DNA from: Maridesulfovibrio sp.
GTDB taxonomy: Bacteria; Desulfobacterota; Desulfovibrionia; Desulfovibrionales; Desulfovibrionaceae
Direction of reading: 5' to 3'
Length of the DNA stretch: 64,000 nt
NCBI RefSeq assembly: GCF_963676065.1
Contig: NZ_OY780933.1
Location: 3,552,501-3,616,500 of the forward strand
The translations under genes and the position numbers were made by a program. Under the pieces are notes generated by a model that was given only the letters and a program-made list of their open reading frames with translations, searched no databases and was not told the origin of the DNA. Positions within the stretch are counted from its first letter, which is position 1; each line of letters begins with the position of its first letter. Positions 28,101 to 34,843 of the stretch are shown piece after piece.

Positions 28101-28409
28101 AAGGAACTCAATGAAAGTGAAACAGCAAAAGCATACTACGGTACTTTCAGACTTGTTTTAGGTGAAGACCATTTCAAAGCCATCAAGCCGGAAGAAGAAA
28201 AGCAACTCATTGATGAAGCGATTGCCATCGACTCCATTGTAGGAACCGCTGTAGTAGAACACTCTCTGAGTCCGCAGGCAATGGAATCAACAATACATAA
28301 AGGACTGCTACCGCGCCTTTTCAAAATCATCGGACTTGATAAAGCCAAAGACGTCATTGAACACATTATACAGATAACCAGAGTGCGTCTGACTCATGGG
28401 AAAAAATAG
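25119..28409 (+). CDS. hsdR: Type I restriction endonuclease subunit HsdR
   Basis: Motor and nuclease subunit that translocates unmodified DNA and cuts at a distance. The 1096-residue protein has an N-terminal PD-(D/E)XK nuclease (IPDIVCFVNGIPFVVIEAKRP) and SF2 helicase motifs: I TGSGKSFTMVF (about 344), II VDEGHRSHGG, III FTGTPLL, and V-VI GFDEPRN and QAIARVNR. A helical C-terminus follows. Length is normal and no disruption is visible. It completes an intact R-M-S set. Confidence 0.96.
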   Translation: MNQTPETKEEYSAKIPALQVLANLGWTYISPSQCIEKRGSNREVLLKDELIRSLQARRFEWDGKEHALSPNAIEHIVRDLSSPGLHEGLLTANERIYDKLTLGITVKEFIDGKPVQPTIPIIDWENPENNLFHVTEEMDVLSSAGTHRRIPDIVCFVNGIPFVVIEAKRPESGNPNKSMLDEGISQSIRNQKNDEIPQLFCYAQILMAISNTDGRYGTTKTDKKFWATWREEILDESTFHTIKNTPLSTTAKDSIFLNRPKGMRSYFESLWSKDVLPTQQDKLLISLLSKERLLKMIQYYIIFDKRVGKIVARYQQAFGIKAMLDRVKKTDKNGSREGGVIWHTTGSGKSFTMVFLSKALLLDPELRDCRIFIVTDRLDLEKQLSRVFLTGGAFGSAVATKKEGERAKVRSGRDLAQRIGKGDDRIIFSIIDKFNTASKLPECYNPSDKIIVLVDEGHRSHGGETHERMRKALPNASYIAFTGTPLLKKDKTQNKFGPIIHAYTMQRAVEDGTVTPLLYEERRPELDVNEKAIDKWFDRITLRLKDKQKTDLKKKFANKGAVYGSENRIELIAWDIATHFADNIKSLGMGLKGQLATDSKLSAIRYKKYLDETGLVTSAVIISPPDTREGHSSVDESALPEVQKWFKKAVGNSANAEQYERDVIESFGTDDGVDILIVVDKLLTGFDEPRNTVLYIDKPLKEHNLLQAIARVNRLHEAKDYGLLIDYRGILKELDTTLKQYQDLQERTQSGFDMDDIEGLYHQVDTEYKKLPDLHKRLWRIFSEVENRKDLEQYRQVLMPQYTEDEDGSSLDLRQKVREDFYQALTQFGLCLKIALSSRSFFEDGSFSEKDIARYKSDLKFFTNLRKIARQDAQETVDYSAYEEQIRRLVDKHVVGESIAEPEGIVLINELGTEDPSEWTKEKTRNETDIIRTRVRKTIEQELNNDPYAQKVFSELLKDAISQAEKMFEHPFKQYTLFKDFEEQLNSRAMAGIPKELNESETAKAYYGTFRLVLGEDHFKAIKPEEEKQLIDEAIAIDSIVGTAVVEHSLSPQAMESTIHKGLLPRLFKIIGLDKAKDVIEHIIQITRVRLTHGKK

Positions 28410-29139
28410 AACGATTATGCAAACACTTACATATGGTGACGAAAAGATACGTTACCAAGTTTGCCACGTGCCCGGCAAAAAAACTAAAGTAGCGATCCAC
28501 GTTCACCCAGATGGATCTGTTCAAGTTGATGCTCCATTAAACGCTGAAATTACACAGATCAAGGAAGCAGTCCAAAAACGGGCAAGATGGGTAATGGAAC
28601 ATCTCATCCGAAACCGTGAAATACGAGCAAATGTTCTTCCAAGGGAATATATCAGTGGAGAAAGCTACTTCTACCAAGGCCGCAGACATCAACTTAAGGT
28701 AATTAAAAATCAAGAACAAAAATCCCAAGTGCGCCTTTATAGAGGACAATTACAAGTTACGACAGAAAATGCTTCTCCAGAACGAGTAAAGAAACTCCTG
28801 CAACGCTGGTATAAGGATCGAGCTAAAGCTTATTTTGAAAAGCGTTTACTCGATATAGTTTCAAAAACTCCCTGGCAAAGTGATGTCCCGCAATGGCGAC
28901 TGCTGACAATGAAAAAACAATGGGGAAGCTGCTCTCCCAAAGGTACGCTTTCTCTAAATCCGCATCTTGTCAAAGCTCCAAGAGAATGCATTGATTATGT
29001 TCTTACTCATGAATTGTGCCACCTTCAGGAGCACAACCACAGTCCCAGATTCTATCGCCTTCTTACAGAGCGCATACCTGAATGGAAATCAGTCAAAGCA
29101 AAGCTGGATGGTATGTCTGAAATGTTACTAAATGAATAA
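28396..29139 (+). CDS. YgjP-like (DUF45) metallopeptidase
   Basis: A 247-residue protein with a zinc-binding HELCHL motif (THELCHLQEHNHSPRF) and the upstream MKKQWGSCSPKG, both typical of the YgjP/DUF45 family related to SprT. It overlaps the hsdR 3' end by 14 nt, so it belongs to the restriction operon; M48/YgjP-like proteases are frequent hsdR companions. Possibly it trims HsdR or relieves restriction, by inference. A second ATG at 28417 is possible. Confidence 0.87.
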   Translation: MGKNRTIMQTLTYGDEKIRYQVCHVPGKKTKVAIHVHPDGSVQVDAPLNAEITQIKEAVQKRARWVMEHLIRNREIRANVLPREYISGESYFYQGRRHQLKVIKNQEQKSQVRLYRGQLQVTTENASPERVKKLLQRWYKDRAKAYFEKRLLDIVSKTPWQSDVPQWRLLTMKKQWGSCSPKGTLSLNPHLVKAPRECIDYVLTHELCHLQEHNHSPRFYRLLTERIPEWKSVKAKLDGMSEMLLNE

Positions 29140-29165
29140 AAATAAATAGTTGTATTTACCATAAC

Positions 29166-29202
29166 AGGCTGGTTGAGGAATTGTCCTTAGCCAGCCTTTT
29201 TT
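29166..29202 (+). terminator. Intrinsic terminator ending the restriction operon
   Basis: Stem AGGCTGGTTGAGGA with TCCTTAGCCAGCCT (a few G-U pairs), followed by six T. Confidence 0.88.
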
Positions 29203-29360
29203 ATGCCCATCAAATCAGCAGATCCCCCTTTGTCCATCCCGCTCTCACCTCATAAATCACACCACAAAAAAAGATAAAAATCTGTAATATATAGCAATAC
29301 TCTAAATATCTGAGCAGAGCCCGAAACATAAAATTAAATTAAATCATATCAGCATATTAC

Positions 29361-29383
29361 ATTTAACCCTCACTACAAAGTAA
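29361..29383 (+). promoter_or_regulatory. T3-like promoter motif P0
   Basis: ATTTA, ACC, CTCACT: 13 of 14 bases match the upstream part of the phage T3 promoter as I recall it. The initiation region (ACAAAG) lacks the GGG of T3. Confidence 0.5.
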
Positions 29384-29429
29384 GAACACGGAAAATTACA
29401 GAGCATTTAATAAGTGAAATCCAAAATTT

Positions 29430-29452
29430 AATTAGGGCGCACTTAATAAGCA
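29430..29452 (+). promoter_or_regulatory. K11-like promoter motif P1
   Basis: AATTA, GGG, CGCACT, then TAATAAGC. It differs from the recalled Klebsiella phage K11 promoter by one base in the first 14. Confidence 0.6.
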
Positions 29453-29466
29453 AGCCATCAATCCCA

Positions 29467-29489
29467 AATTAAGACGCACTGGTAAGCAA
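29467..29489 (+). promoter_or_regulatory. Phage-type promoter motif P2
   Basis: AATTA, AGA, CGCACT, then GGTAAGCAAG. Same spacing as P1, 18 bp before the polymerase fragment ATG. Confidence 0.6.
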
Positions 29490-29506
29490 GTACACGGTCA
29501 GGCTCT

Positions 29507-29926
29507 ATGCCAGCCCTTAAGCGTCTCGTGGAAGACGTAAAGGCAGCCGCAAAGAAACGAGGGTATCTCCGTGGACTCGACGGCAGACGTCTTCATGTAC
29601 GCTCTGAACACTCTGCACTCAATACACTCCTCCAGTCGGCTGGTGCGCTCATCATGAAGGAAGCCACGGTAATCCTGTGGCGTGACCTACATGAGCGTGG
29701 AGACCTTGTGATGCCTAAGTTTCCGGCACACGAGCCTACCGAAGTGGACCTATGGCAAGCCGCTCATGTCCATGACGAATACCAGTTGATTGTGAAGGAA
29801 GACCTTGCTGACGAGATCGGGCCTCTGGCTGTCAATGCAATCGTCAAGGCTGGTCAGTCGTTTAACTTCCGGTGTCCTCTCGACGGCGAATATCAAGTCG
29901 GCAGGAACTGGGCAGAAACCCATTAG
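29507..29926 (+). pseudogene. C-terminal fragment of a T7-like family A DNA polymerase
   Basis: The 139 residues align with the end of T7 gp5: GYLRGLDGRRLHVRS, HSALNTLLQSAGALIMK, HVHDEYQLIV (motif C with its catalytic Asp) and FNFRCPLDGEYQVGRNWA. Motifs A and B, the exonuclease domain and most of the palm are missing, and an in-frame stop lies 8 codons upstream, so polymerase activity is excluded. The open frame itself is intact and begins right after two promoter motifs. It may be a relic, or a retained peptide with another use. Confidence 0.88.
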
Positions 29927-29937
29927 GAGAAACAAAG

Positions 29938-30204
29938 ATGGAAGCATCATACAAATATATCGAAGAAAAGAAATTCAGACCCGTCACCCTTACCGTTGAA
30001 ATCAAGAACGAAGAGGAGCTTCTCGACCTCTATCACAGGCTCGAAGCGCGTGACGTTATCGACGTGCAGCTTATGGATGGACGTGAGTTCTCTCTCCCGA
30101 AAAATCATTCATATCCTTTGAGACGCAAGCTTCGCAAAATCATTTTCGAAAGCGGCCTCCAGGAAACCACACCAGTAAACTACGAAGACCCTATCGGATG
30201 GTAA
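29938..30204 (+). CDS. Unknown 88-residue protein
   Basis: Starts at ATG 29938 behind TTAGGAGA, directly after the polymerase fragment. Acidic/basic mixed sequence (YKYIEEKKFRPVTLTVEIKN) with no recognised domain. In T7-like genomes small genes numbered 5.x stand in this place; the equivalence is positional only. Confidence 0.65.
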   Translation: MEASYKYIEEKKFRPVTLTVEIKNEEELLDLYHRLEARDVIDVQLMDGREFSLPKNHSYPLRRKLRKIIFESGLQETTPVNYEDPIGW

Positions 30205-30216
30205 GGAGTGAACGTC

Positions 30217-30441
30217 ATGCTTAAACTTAAGAAGAAAACCGGAGAAGAACTCCTGACAGAAGCTACTGCCTTCGTTGAGAAAACCATAGATCAACTCGAC
30301 GCAGCCGCAGAGAAACTCAATGAGGAAGCTGATGAAGTCGAACGTCAGATCATTGAGCTTCAAGATAAGAGCGACAAGCTCAACGGTCAGTATCTGCAAG
30401 CAGCAAGAATGAAAGAAAAGTTCGAGCAGCTTCTGTATTAA
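30217..30441 (+). CDS. Short coiled-coil protein
   Basis: Seventy-four residues, almost wholly heptad-like and charged (VEKTIDQLDAAAEKLNEEAD...). ATG 30217 was chosen because TAAGGAG lies 8 nt before it; an in-frame GTG at 30208 would add three residues. Unknown function. Confidence 0.65.
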   Translation: MLKLKKKTGEELLTEATAFVEKTIDQLDAAAEKLNEEADEVERQIIELQDKSDKLNGQYLQAARMKEKFEQLLY

Positions 30442-30455
30442 AATCAGCGTCTTAG

Positions 30456-30478
30456 AATTGGGGCGCACTATGTAACCA
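30456..30478 (+). promoter_or_regulatory. Phage-type promoter motif P3
   Basis: AATTG, GGG, CGCACT, then ATGTAACC. Same spacing as P1. A 5-bp hairpin (CAGCC/GGCTG) and a terminator follow within 75 bp. Confidence 0.6.
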
Positions 30479-30509
30479 GCCCGACGGCTGACGAAAGATA
30501 GGCAATGAG

Positions 30510-30550
30510 AAAGAGGTGGATCACTCCAAGTGGTCTGCCTCTTTTCTTTT
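30510..30550 (+). terminator. Terminator-like hairpin between P3 and the antirepressor gene
   Basis: Arms 30510-30524 and 30530-30543 (AAAGAGG outer pairing) are followed by a T-rich tract. It lies upstream, not downstream, of the nearest ORF, so P3 transcripts would be short or attenuated. Confidence 0.65.
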
Positions 30551-30605
30551 GGTCAACCAATCAACCACCAACAGAATTTCAAAAGAAAAAGAAAGGAGAA
30601 AAATT

Positions 30606-31721
30606 ATGAGCACCAACATTTCTAAAATCAACATCAACGCTTGTGAGTCCGTACAGTACGAAATCGACAACTGGGCAATCATCCGTGGTCTCTCCAGTAA
30701 AGAACATGGAAAGCTCTATCTCTGTGAGGACATCAACAATGTGTTTGAAGAACCTGCACACGCTACTCACTCTGGTGAGAGCAATGGTAATGTTCTCTTC
30801 TTCTACGATGAACAGACTGTCCGTAAGATGCTGATGGATTCCGGTAAGGAAGAGTTCATGGATTACCTCGACATTGAAGAAGATGTGAAACCCGCAGCAC
30901 TGACTCCGGTTCGCCATGAGGAAGTTGAAGTGTGTGGCGCAACAGTCCTTGCAGCGGTGACTGAGGACGGTAAAGCGTATTTCTCTCCGAGGCATTTGTG
31001 TGAAGCGTTGGGTATTGCATGGCCTCGTCAGTTCACCAAGATCAAGTCTGATCCGGTCCTCGGAAGTTCTGTTACCGAAATGGTAACGGAAGTGAACCGT
31101 GCTGACACAGGGAATAAAACCACACGCAAAACAACAATGCTCCCCATCGAGTTTGCTAGTGGCTGGCTGTTCACCATCAAGAAGGTACGTCCCGAAGTAC
31201 AGCACAAGCTGAATATGTTCCGTGCCGAAGCGTTCCACGTTCTCGACCTCTGGTTCCGTCAGGGGTTCAAGAAGAACAAAATGGTACAGGCCGCTCTCGA
31301 CCTCCCCGACTTCAACGATCCGGTAGCCGCAGCACGAGCATGGGCTGACCAAGTGGAAAAGCGTCAGGCTCTCGAAGCTAAGAACAAGAAGCTTGCTCCG
31401 AAAGCAAAAGTCTACGACGCAACCTTCGCAAAGAAACTGTCTCCTCTCCAGGTCGTCGTTCGGAAACTCCGTGGTGTAAACACCATGAAGATCAAGAGTG
31501 ACCTTCTGGACGCTGGATACCTTTATAAAAGAGGTGGCGTTTACCGTGTTTACTCCCAGTACCGCGATAAGGCGTTCGTTGAGAAGTTTGATCCCCGGTA
31601 CAACCGCACTGAAATCTACGCGCTCGATAAGGGCAAACAGAAGATCGTCGAACTGTACCGTGCTGGGCGTCTGTCCATGAAGAATGGTTGCGAGAACGCT
31701 TACCGTAACTTCAAGGGGTAG
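30606..31721 (+). CDS. Phage antirepressor (P22_AR_N-like with C-terminal KilAC-like domain)
   Basis: The 371-residue protein has a central antirepressor domain (about 100-220): GATVLAAVTEDGKAYFSPRHLCEALGI, MLPIEFASGWLFTIKK, then VRPEVQHKLNMFRAEAFHVL. A C-terminal domain (about 290-350, LSPLQVVVRKLRG to VYRVYSQY) looks like an ANT/KilAC helix-turn-helix. Such proteins bind and inactivate phage repressors. The first 100 residues are unfamiliar. The start is ATG 30606 behind AAAGGAGA. Confidence 0.83.
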   Translation: MSTNISKININACESVQYEIDNWAIIRGLSSKEHGKLYLCEDINNVFEEPAHATHSGESNGNVLFFYDEQTVRKMLMDSGKEEFMDYLDIEEDVKPAALTPVRHEEVEVCGATVLAAVTEDGKAYFSPRHLCEALGIAWPRQFTKIKSDPVLGSSVTEMVTEVNRADTGNKTTRKTTMLPIEFASGWLFTIKKVRPEVQHKLNMFRAEAFHVLDLWFRQGFKKNKMVQAALDLPDFNDPVAAARAWADQVEKRQALEAKNKKLAPKAKVYDATFAKKLSPLQVVVRKLRGVNTMKIKSDLLDAGYLYKRGGVYRVYSQYRDKAFVEKFDPRYNRTEIYALDKGKQKIVELYRAGRLSMKNGCENAYRNFKG

Positions 31722-31724
31722 CTC

Positions 31725-31868
31725 ATGGAAACTCTACTCGAACTCATAGCGTGGTTCTTTGCAGGATGGCTCACAGCCCTTGCCATATCAGGCTTAGTGG
31801 GAGTGGGCATACTCACTGCCTGTCTCTACAAGGAACTTAAAAAATGGCGAGGTAAGCGTAATGGATAA
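31725..31868 (+). CDS. 47-residue single-span membrane protein
   Basis: ATG 31725 to TAA 31868 encodes METLLELIAWFFAGW, a hydrophobic stretch to about residue 34, then the basic tail YKELKKWRGKRNG. It starts 3 nt after the antirepressor stop and its end overlaps the exonuclease start by 8 nt, which supports real translation. Unknown role. Confidence 0.65.
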   Translation: METLLELIAWFFAGWLTALAISGLVGVGILTACLYKELKKWRGKRNG

Positions 31869-32652
31869 CCGTGTCGCAATCATCGACGGTGACATCCTTG
31901 CCTACCAGATAGCATCCAGAGAGGAGAAACCGATCAACTGGGGTGACGGCTTCTGGACCCTTCATGCAGAACAAGGGCCAGCCGAAGTTGCTCTGGAGGA
32001 TCGCGTTCTCCAACTCCAGGAAACCCTTAAGTCAGACAGGGTAATCATTGCTCTGTCTGACGACGACTACAACTTCCGAAAGGACGTCTATCCGAAATAC
32101 AAAAGTAACCGGAAGGAGAAGCGCAAGCCAATGATCCTTCCGGTTCTCAAAGAGTTCCTTATGGAAACCTTTGAAACCTTTCGGCGTCCTGGGCTTGAAG
32201 GTGACGACATTCAGGGAATACTGGCTACCTCCAAGGTGATCCTTAAGGCAAAGGAAAAGATCATCGTATCACTGGATAAGGACATGAAGACCATCCCCGG
32301 TCTTTTCTACAACTTCGGGAAACCTGAACTGGGTGTCATGGAGATCACTGAGGACGAAGCAGATTACTGGCACCTCCTCCAGACACTGACCGGAGATACC
32401 ACAGATGGTTATCCCGGTTGTCCCGGTGTTGGCCCGAAGAAAGCCGAGAAGCTTCTCGCTGAACATTTCACTGAGACTGACGACGGGATTGTCCTTGAGA
32501 CGTCTATGGATGAAGTGTGGGCAGACGTGGTTGCTGCCTTCGAGAAAGCCAAGCTCGGTGAAGAAGAGGCTCTGACTCAGGCGCGTGTGGCGAGAATCCT
32601 TCGTGCCTCTGATTATGACTTTAAGAAATATCAACATAAACCACTAAAATAA
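31861..32652 (+). CDS. T7 gp6-like 5'-3' exonuclease
   Basis: The 263-residue protein parallels T7 gene 6 exonuclease along its length: an early DGDILAYQ, RKDVYPKYKSNRK, GLEGDDIQGILA, VSLDKDMKTIPG, DYWHLLQTLTGDTTDGYPG with the helix-hairpin-helix GVGPKKAEKLL, and terminal RILRASDYDF. The acidic metal-binding residues are present. In T7 this enzyme degrades host DNA, removes RNA primers and promotes recombination. It lies downstream of the polymerase fragment, as gene 6 follows gene 5. Confidence 0.9.
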   Translation: MDNRVAIIDGDILAYQIASREEKPINWGDGFWTLHAEQGPAEVALEDRVLQLQETLKSDRVIIALSDDDYNFRKDVYPKYKSNRKEKRKPMILPVLKEFLMETFETFRRPGLEGDDIQGILATSKVILKAKEKIIVSLDKDMKTIPGLFYNFGKPELGVMEITEDEADYWHLLQTLTGDTTDGYPGCPGVGPKKAEKLLAEHFTETDDGIVLETSMDEVWADVVAAFEKAKLGEEEALTQARVARILRASDYDFKKYQHKPLK

Positions 32653-32674
32653 AACATCATTATCAAAAAAAAAG

Positions 32675-32697
32675 AATTACCACGCACTGAATAAGAA
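32675..32697 (+). promoter_or_regulatory. Phage-type promoter motif P4
   Basis: AATTA, CCA, CGCACT, then GAATAAGA. It lies 23 bp after the exonuclease gene, the place where T7 carries promoter phi6.5. Confidence 0.6.
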
Positions 32698-32811
32698 TAT
32701 ACCAAAAAGACTACAACCTGAGCAGGCCACGCAATCAATGTGGTCAATCTCAGTTTACATACACCCCCTTTGGCATGGGCAGGATTGCACTTAAGCGTCC
32801 TGCCCTTTTTC
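32698..32811 (+). ncRNA. Candidate short structured RNA ending in a terminator
   Basis: Downstream of P4 lies a nested hairpin (CTGAG 32718-32722 with CTCAG 32749-32753, GGCCAC 32725-32730 with GTGG 32740-32743). It is followed by a strong intrinsic terminator (GGGCAGGA 32777-32784 with TCCTGCCC 32798-32805 and five T). No ORF precedes the terminator. It could be an independent RNA or an attenuating leader of the ATPase gene. Confidence 0.45.
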
Positions 32812-32933
32812 TATTTCAACGGCCTAACGCCACAAAAAACATGGAGAAATTCAATGCGAATGACCTCAACCAATCGTCAAGTGCCCTGTACGAATCGACC
32901 CTCAAACCAAACTTCAAAAAGATGGAGGTAGCC

Positions 32934-33965
32934 ATGAGCGATGAATTAAGAGCCCCTTCATTGAATACTCTGCTGAACATGGAATTCCCGCCACGAGAAC
33001 ACCTTTTAAAACCTTGGCTCCGGGATGGAGAAAGTGCAATGATTTACGCTTCACCGGGAGTAGGTAAATCAATGCTGACTCTGACCCTGGCTCTTGTCAT
33101 AGCTGGAGGCGGTGAATTTATGGGATGGAAAGCTCCAAAGCCCCGCAAAGTCTTATTCGTAGATGGTGAGATGCATATTCAGGACATCATTGACCGAGCC
33201 ACTCTACTCCTGTCTGGACTCGATATTGATATTGAAGTCGCAACCCAGAATATGACTATCCTTGCTCGGCAATATCAGCTGCCGGAAGCAGAATTCCCCG
33301 ATCTTGCGTTCGAAGAAGGACGAGACTGGATGCTGGATTTCGCTACAATGGGTGACAGTGATGATCAGTACGATGCAGAGAAATATGATCTTGTTATTCT
33401 CGACAACCTTTCAACTCTGGCATCCATCAAAGACGAGAACGACGCAGGAGACTTCAACGAGGTTCTCCAGTTCCTGATGAAACTTAAACAGGCAAAGGTA
33501 GCTTGTATTCTCGTTCATCATTCAAATAAGAACGCAAACAACTATCGTGGTTCTTCGAAGCTTGCCACGACCTTTGAGGTTATCCTCGGTCTCAAAGCGG
33601 TTGAATCGATCCAATCAAACGGGACGTCCTTCAAATTGTGCTGGGATAAGTTCCGTTGTCCGCGAGACGAGACTATTCAAGAGCGGGAGGTATGGCTGGA
33701 GCCAAACGAAGAACTTGGCGCTATCTGGAAGTCACAACAGTCCAAGGACGACCAGATCCAGACCATAATCAATATGCTCAAGACTCTGGAGTATCCGACA
33801 CAGGATGCCCTCTGCAAAGCATTGCCGTTTAAATGCAATAAAGGGACACTGTCCAAGTTGAAAAAGCGGGCCATTGCTAATGACTACATCAGTAAAAAAG
33901 ACTGGGATGAATTGCTTTCTATGGCAGCAGACAATCAGAAGCAGGGTGAAGATGAAGAACAGTAG
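32934..33965 (+). CDS. RepA-like AAA (RecA-fold) ATPase
   Basis: The 343-residue protein has Walker A ASPGVGKSMLT (about residues 40-50), a FVDGEM strand, Walker B YDLVILDNLS, LVHHSNKNA and YRGSSKLATTFE, the pattern of the AAA_25/RepA hexameric helicase-like family. The C-terminus carries a winged-helix-like segment (LCKALPFKCNKGTLSKLKKRA). It probably acts in island or phage DNA replication. ATG 32934 was chosen for its GGAGGT; in-frame ATGs lie upstream at 32922 and about 32841. Confidence 0.85.
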   Translation: MSDELRAPSLNTLLNMEFPPREHLLKPWLRDGESAMIYASPGVGKSMLTLTLALVIAGGGEFMGWKAPKPRKVLFVDGEMHIQDIIDRATLLLSGLDIDIEVATQNMTILARQYQLPEAEFPDLAFEEGRDWMLDFATMGDSDDQYDAEKYDLVILDNLSTLASIKDENDAGDFNEVLQFLMKLKQAKVACILVHHSNKNANNYRGSSKLATTFEVILGLKAVESIQSNGTSFKLCWDKFRCPRDETIQEREVWLEPNEELGAIWKSQQSKDDQIQTIINMLKTLEYPTQDALCKALPFKCNKGTLSKLKKRAIANDYISKKDWDELLSMAADNQKQGEDEEQ

Positions 33966-33970
33966 TTGCG

Positions 33971-34059
33971 ACTCAGCGAGTAAGAGTAACTCGCTGACCG
34001 CATCTATTCTTCCTACCCTCTCTTAGTTTCCAGTTTCTTTACCCTTATAGGCTGGAAAC
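33971..34059 (+). other. Two inverted repeats after the ATPase gene
   Basis: CAGCGAGT/ACTCGCTG is perfect, just after the stop. GTTTCCAG (34026-34033) with CTGGAAAC (34052-34059) follows. Neither has a clear U tract. One may stabilise or end the ATPase mRNA. Confidence 0.4.
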
Positions 34060-34133
34060 CGGAAACCACTCTCCACTGTCTACCACTCATATCATAACCG
34101 CCTGACCTACAGGCTCAAATTCAAGGAGGTTCT

Positions 34134-34823
34134 ATGTCAACACCTTCAAGGATTCGTCTCGCCCAATGCAGAACATCAAGAAGAACATGTGATGTCCCCG
34201 GTTGTTACAATCCCAGTCAGAAATGGGGACGCTACTGTGAAATACATGATGACCGTTGCCAGCGCACAGGCCATCCTCAAGGTCATACTGTAGGGAAAAG
34301 AGAGCTCTCACCTTACTTGTCCTCGGTCAATAGGTTCATTGAAGAGCACGAACATCATCCAGCCATAGAAGGAGCATGTAACGTGCTTCAACGTCTTCTG
34401 GACTCAGCTCGCCCCAAACGAGTCAGGTCAGGAGAGATGGCTCCATGGCAGAGAACAAATAACTGGTTAGTTCATCTAAGGGAAAATAAAGTCACTCCCC
34501 AAGAAATGCTGGCAACCATCGTCGCCATGTTCCTCTATCAGGAATTGGACCCAGCAAACTTCAGGAGTGACAGACACTTCAGGCATCAATTGGTTGTCAG
34601 GCTTTTACGCCTGGCTCCAACAAAAAGAGATCATACAACTCATTTCAGGCAAGATCGCATCACGGTAGGCGTTCGGGATTTTCTTTCCGAGCGCCTTTGC
34701 CATTCCAAGCTCGGCGCACTGGCGCTGAGGATCGCTAAACATATCGCGCAGGATGAAAACAAGAAGCACGACTTCCTGCGCTGCGATATTGACGGATACC
34801 ACGTGCCCTTTAGCCACAACTAA
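34134..34823 (+). CDS. Unknown protein with an N-terminal Cys/His cluster
   Basis: The 229-residue protein has four Cys and a His arranged as C-x6-C-x4-C...C-x2-H within residues 12-35 (CDVPGCYN, YCEIHDDRC). This resembles the zinc-binding knuckle found ahead of phage HNH nucleases and some DNA-binding proteins. No HNH motif follows. The rest is helical and basic. AAGGAGG precedes the ATG. Possible nucleic-acid-binding protein. Confidence 0.7.
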   Translation: MSTPSRIRLAQCRTSRRTCDVPGCYNPSQKWGRYCEIHDDRCQRTGHPQGHTVGKRELSPYLSSVNRFIEEHEHHPAIEGACNVLQRLLDSARPKRVRSGEMAPWQRTNNWLVHLRENKVTPQEMLATIVAMFLYQELDPANFRSDRHFRHQLVVRLLRLAPTKRDHTTHFRQDRITVGVRDFLSERLCHSKLGALALRIAKHIAQDENKKHDFLRCDIDGYHVPFSHN

Positions 34824-34843
34824 AAATATAAGGAGTTAAACCT

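Larger units (their letters stand above)
29203..29506. other. Gap between the restriction and phage-like halves
   Basis: AT-rich DNA without a convincing ORF. It holds three tandem phage-type promoter motifs at 29361, 29430 and 29467, listed separately. Confidence 0.6.
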
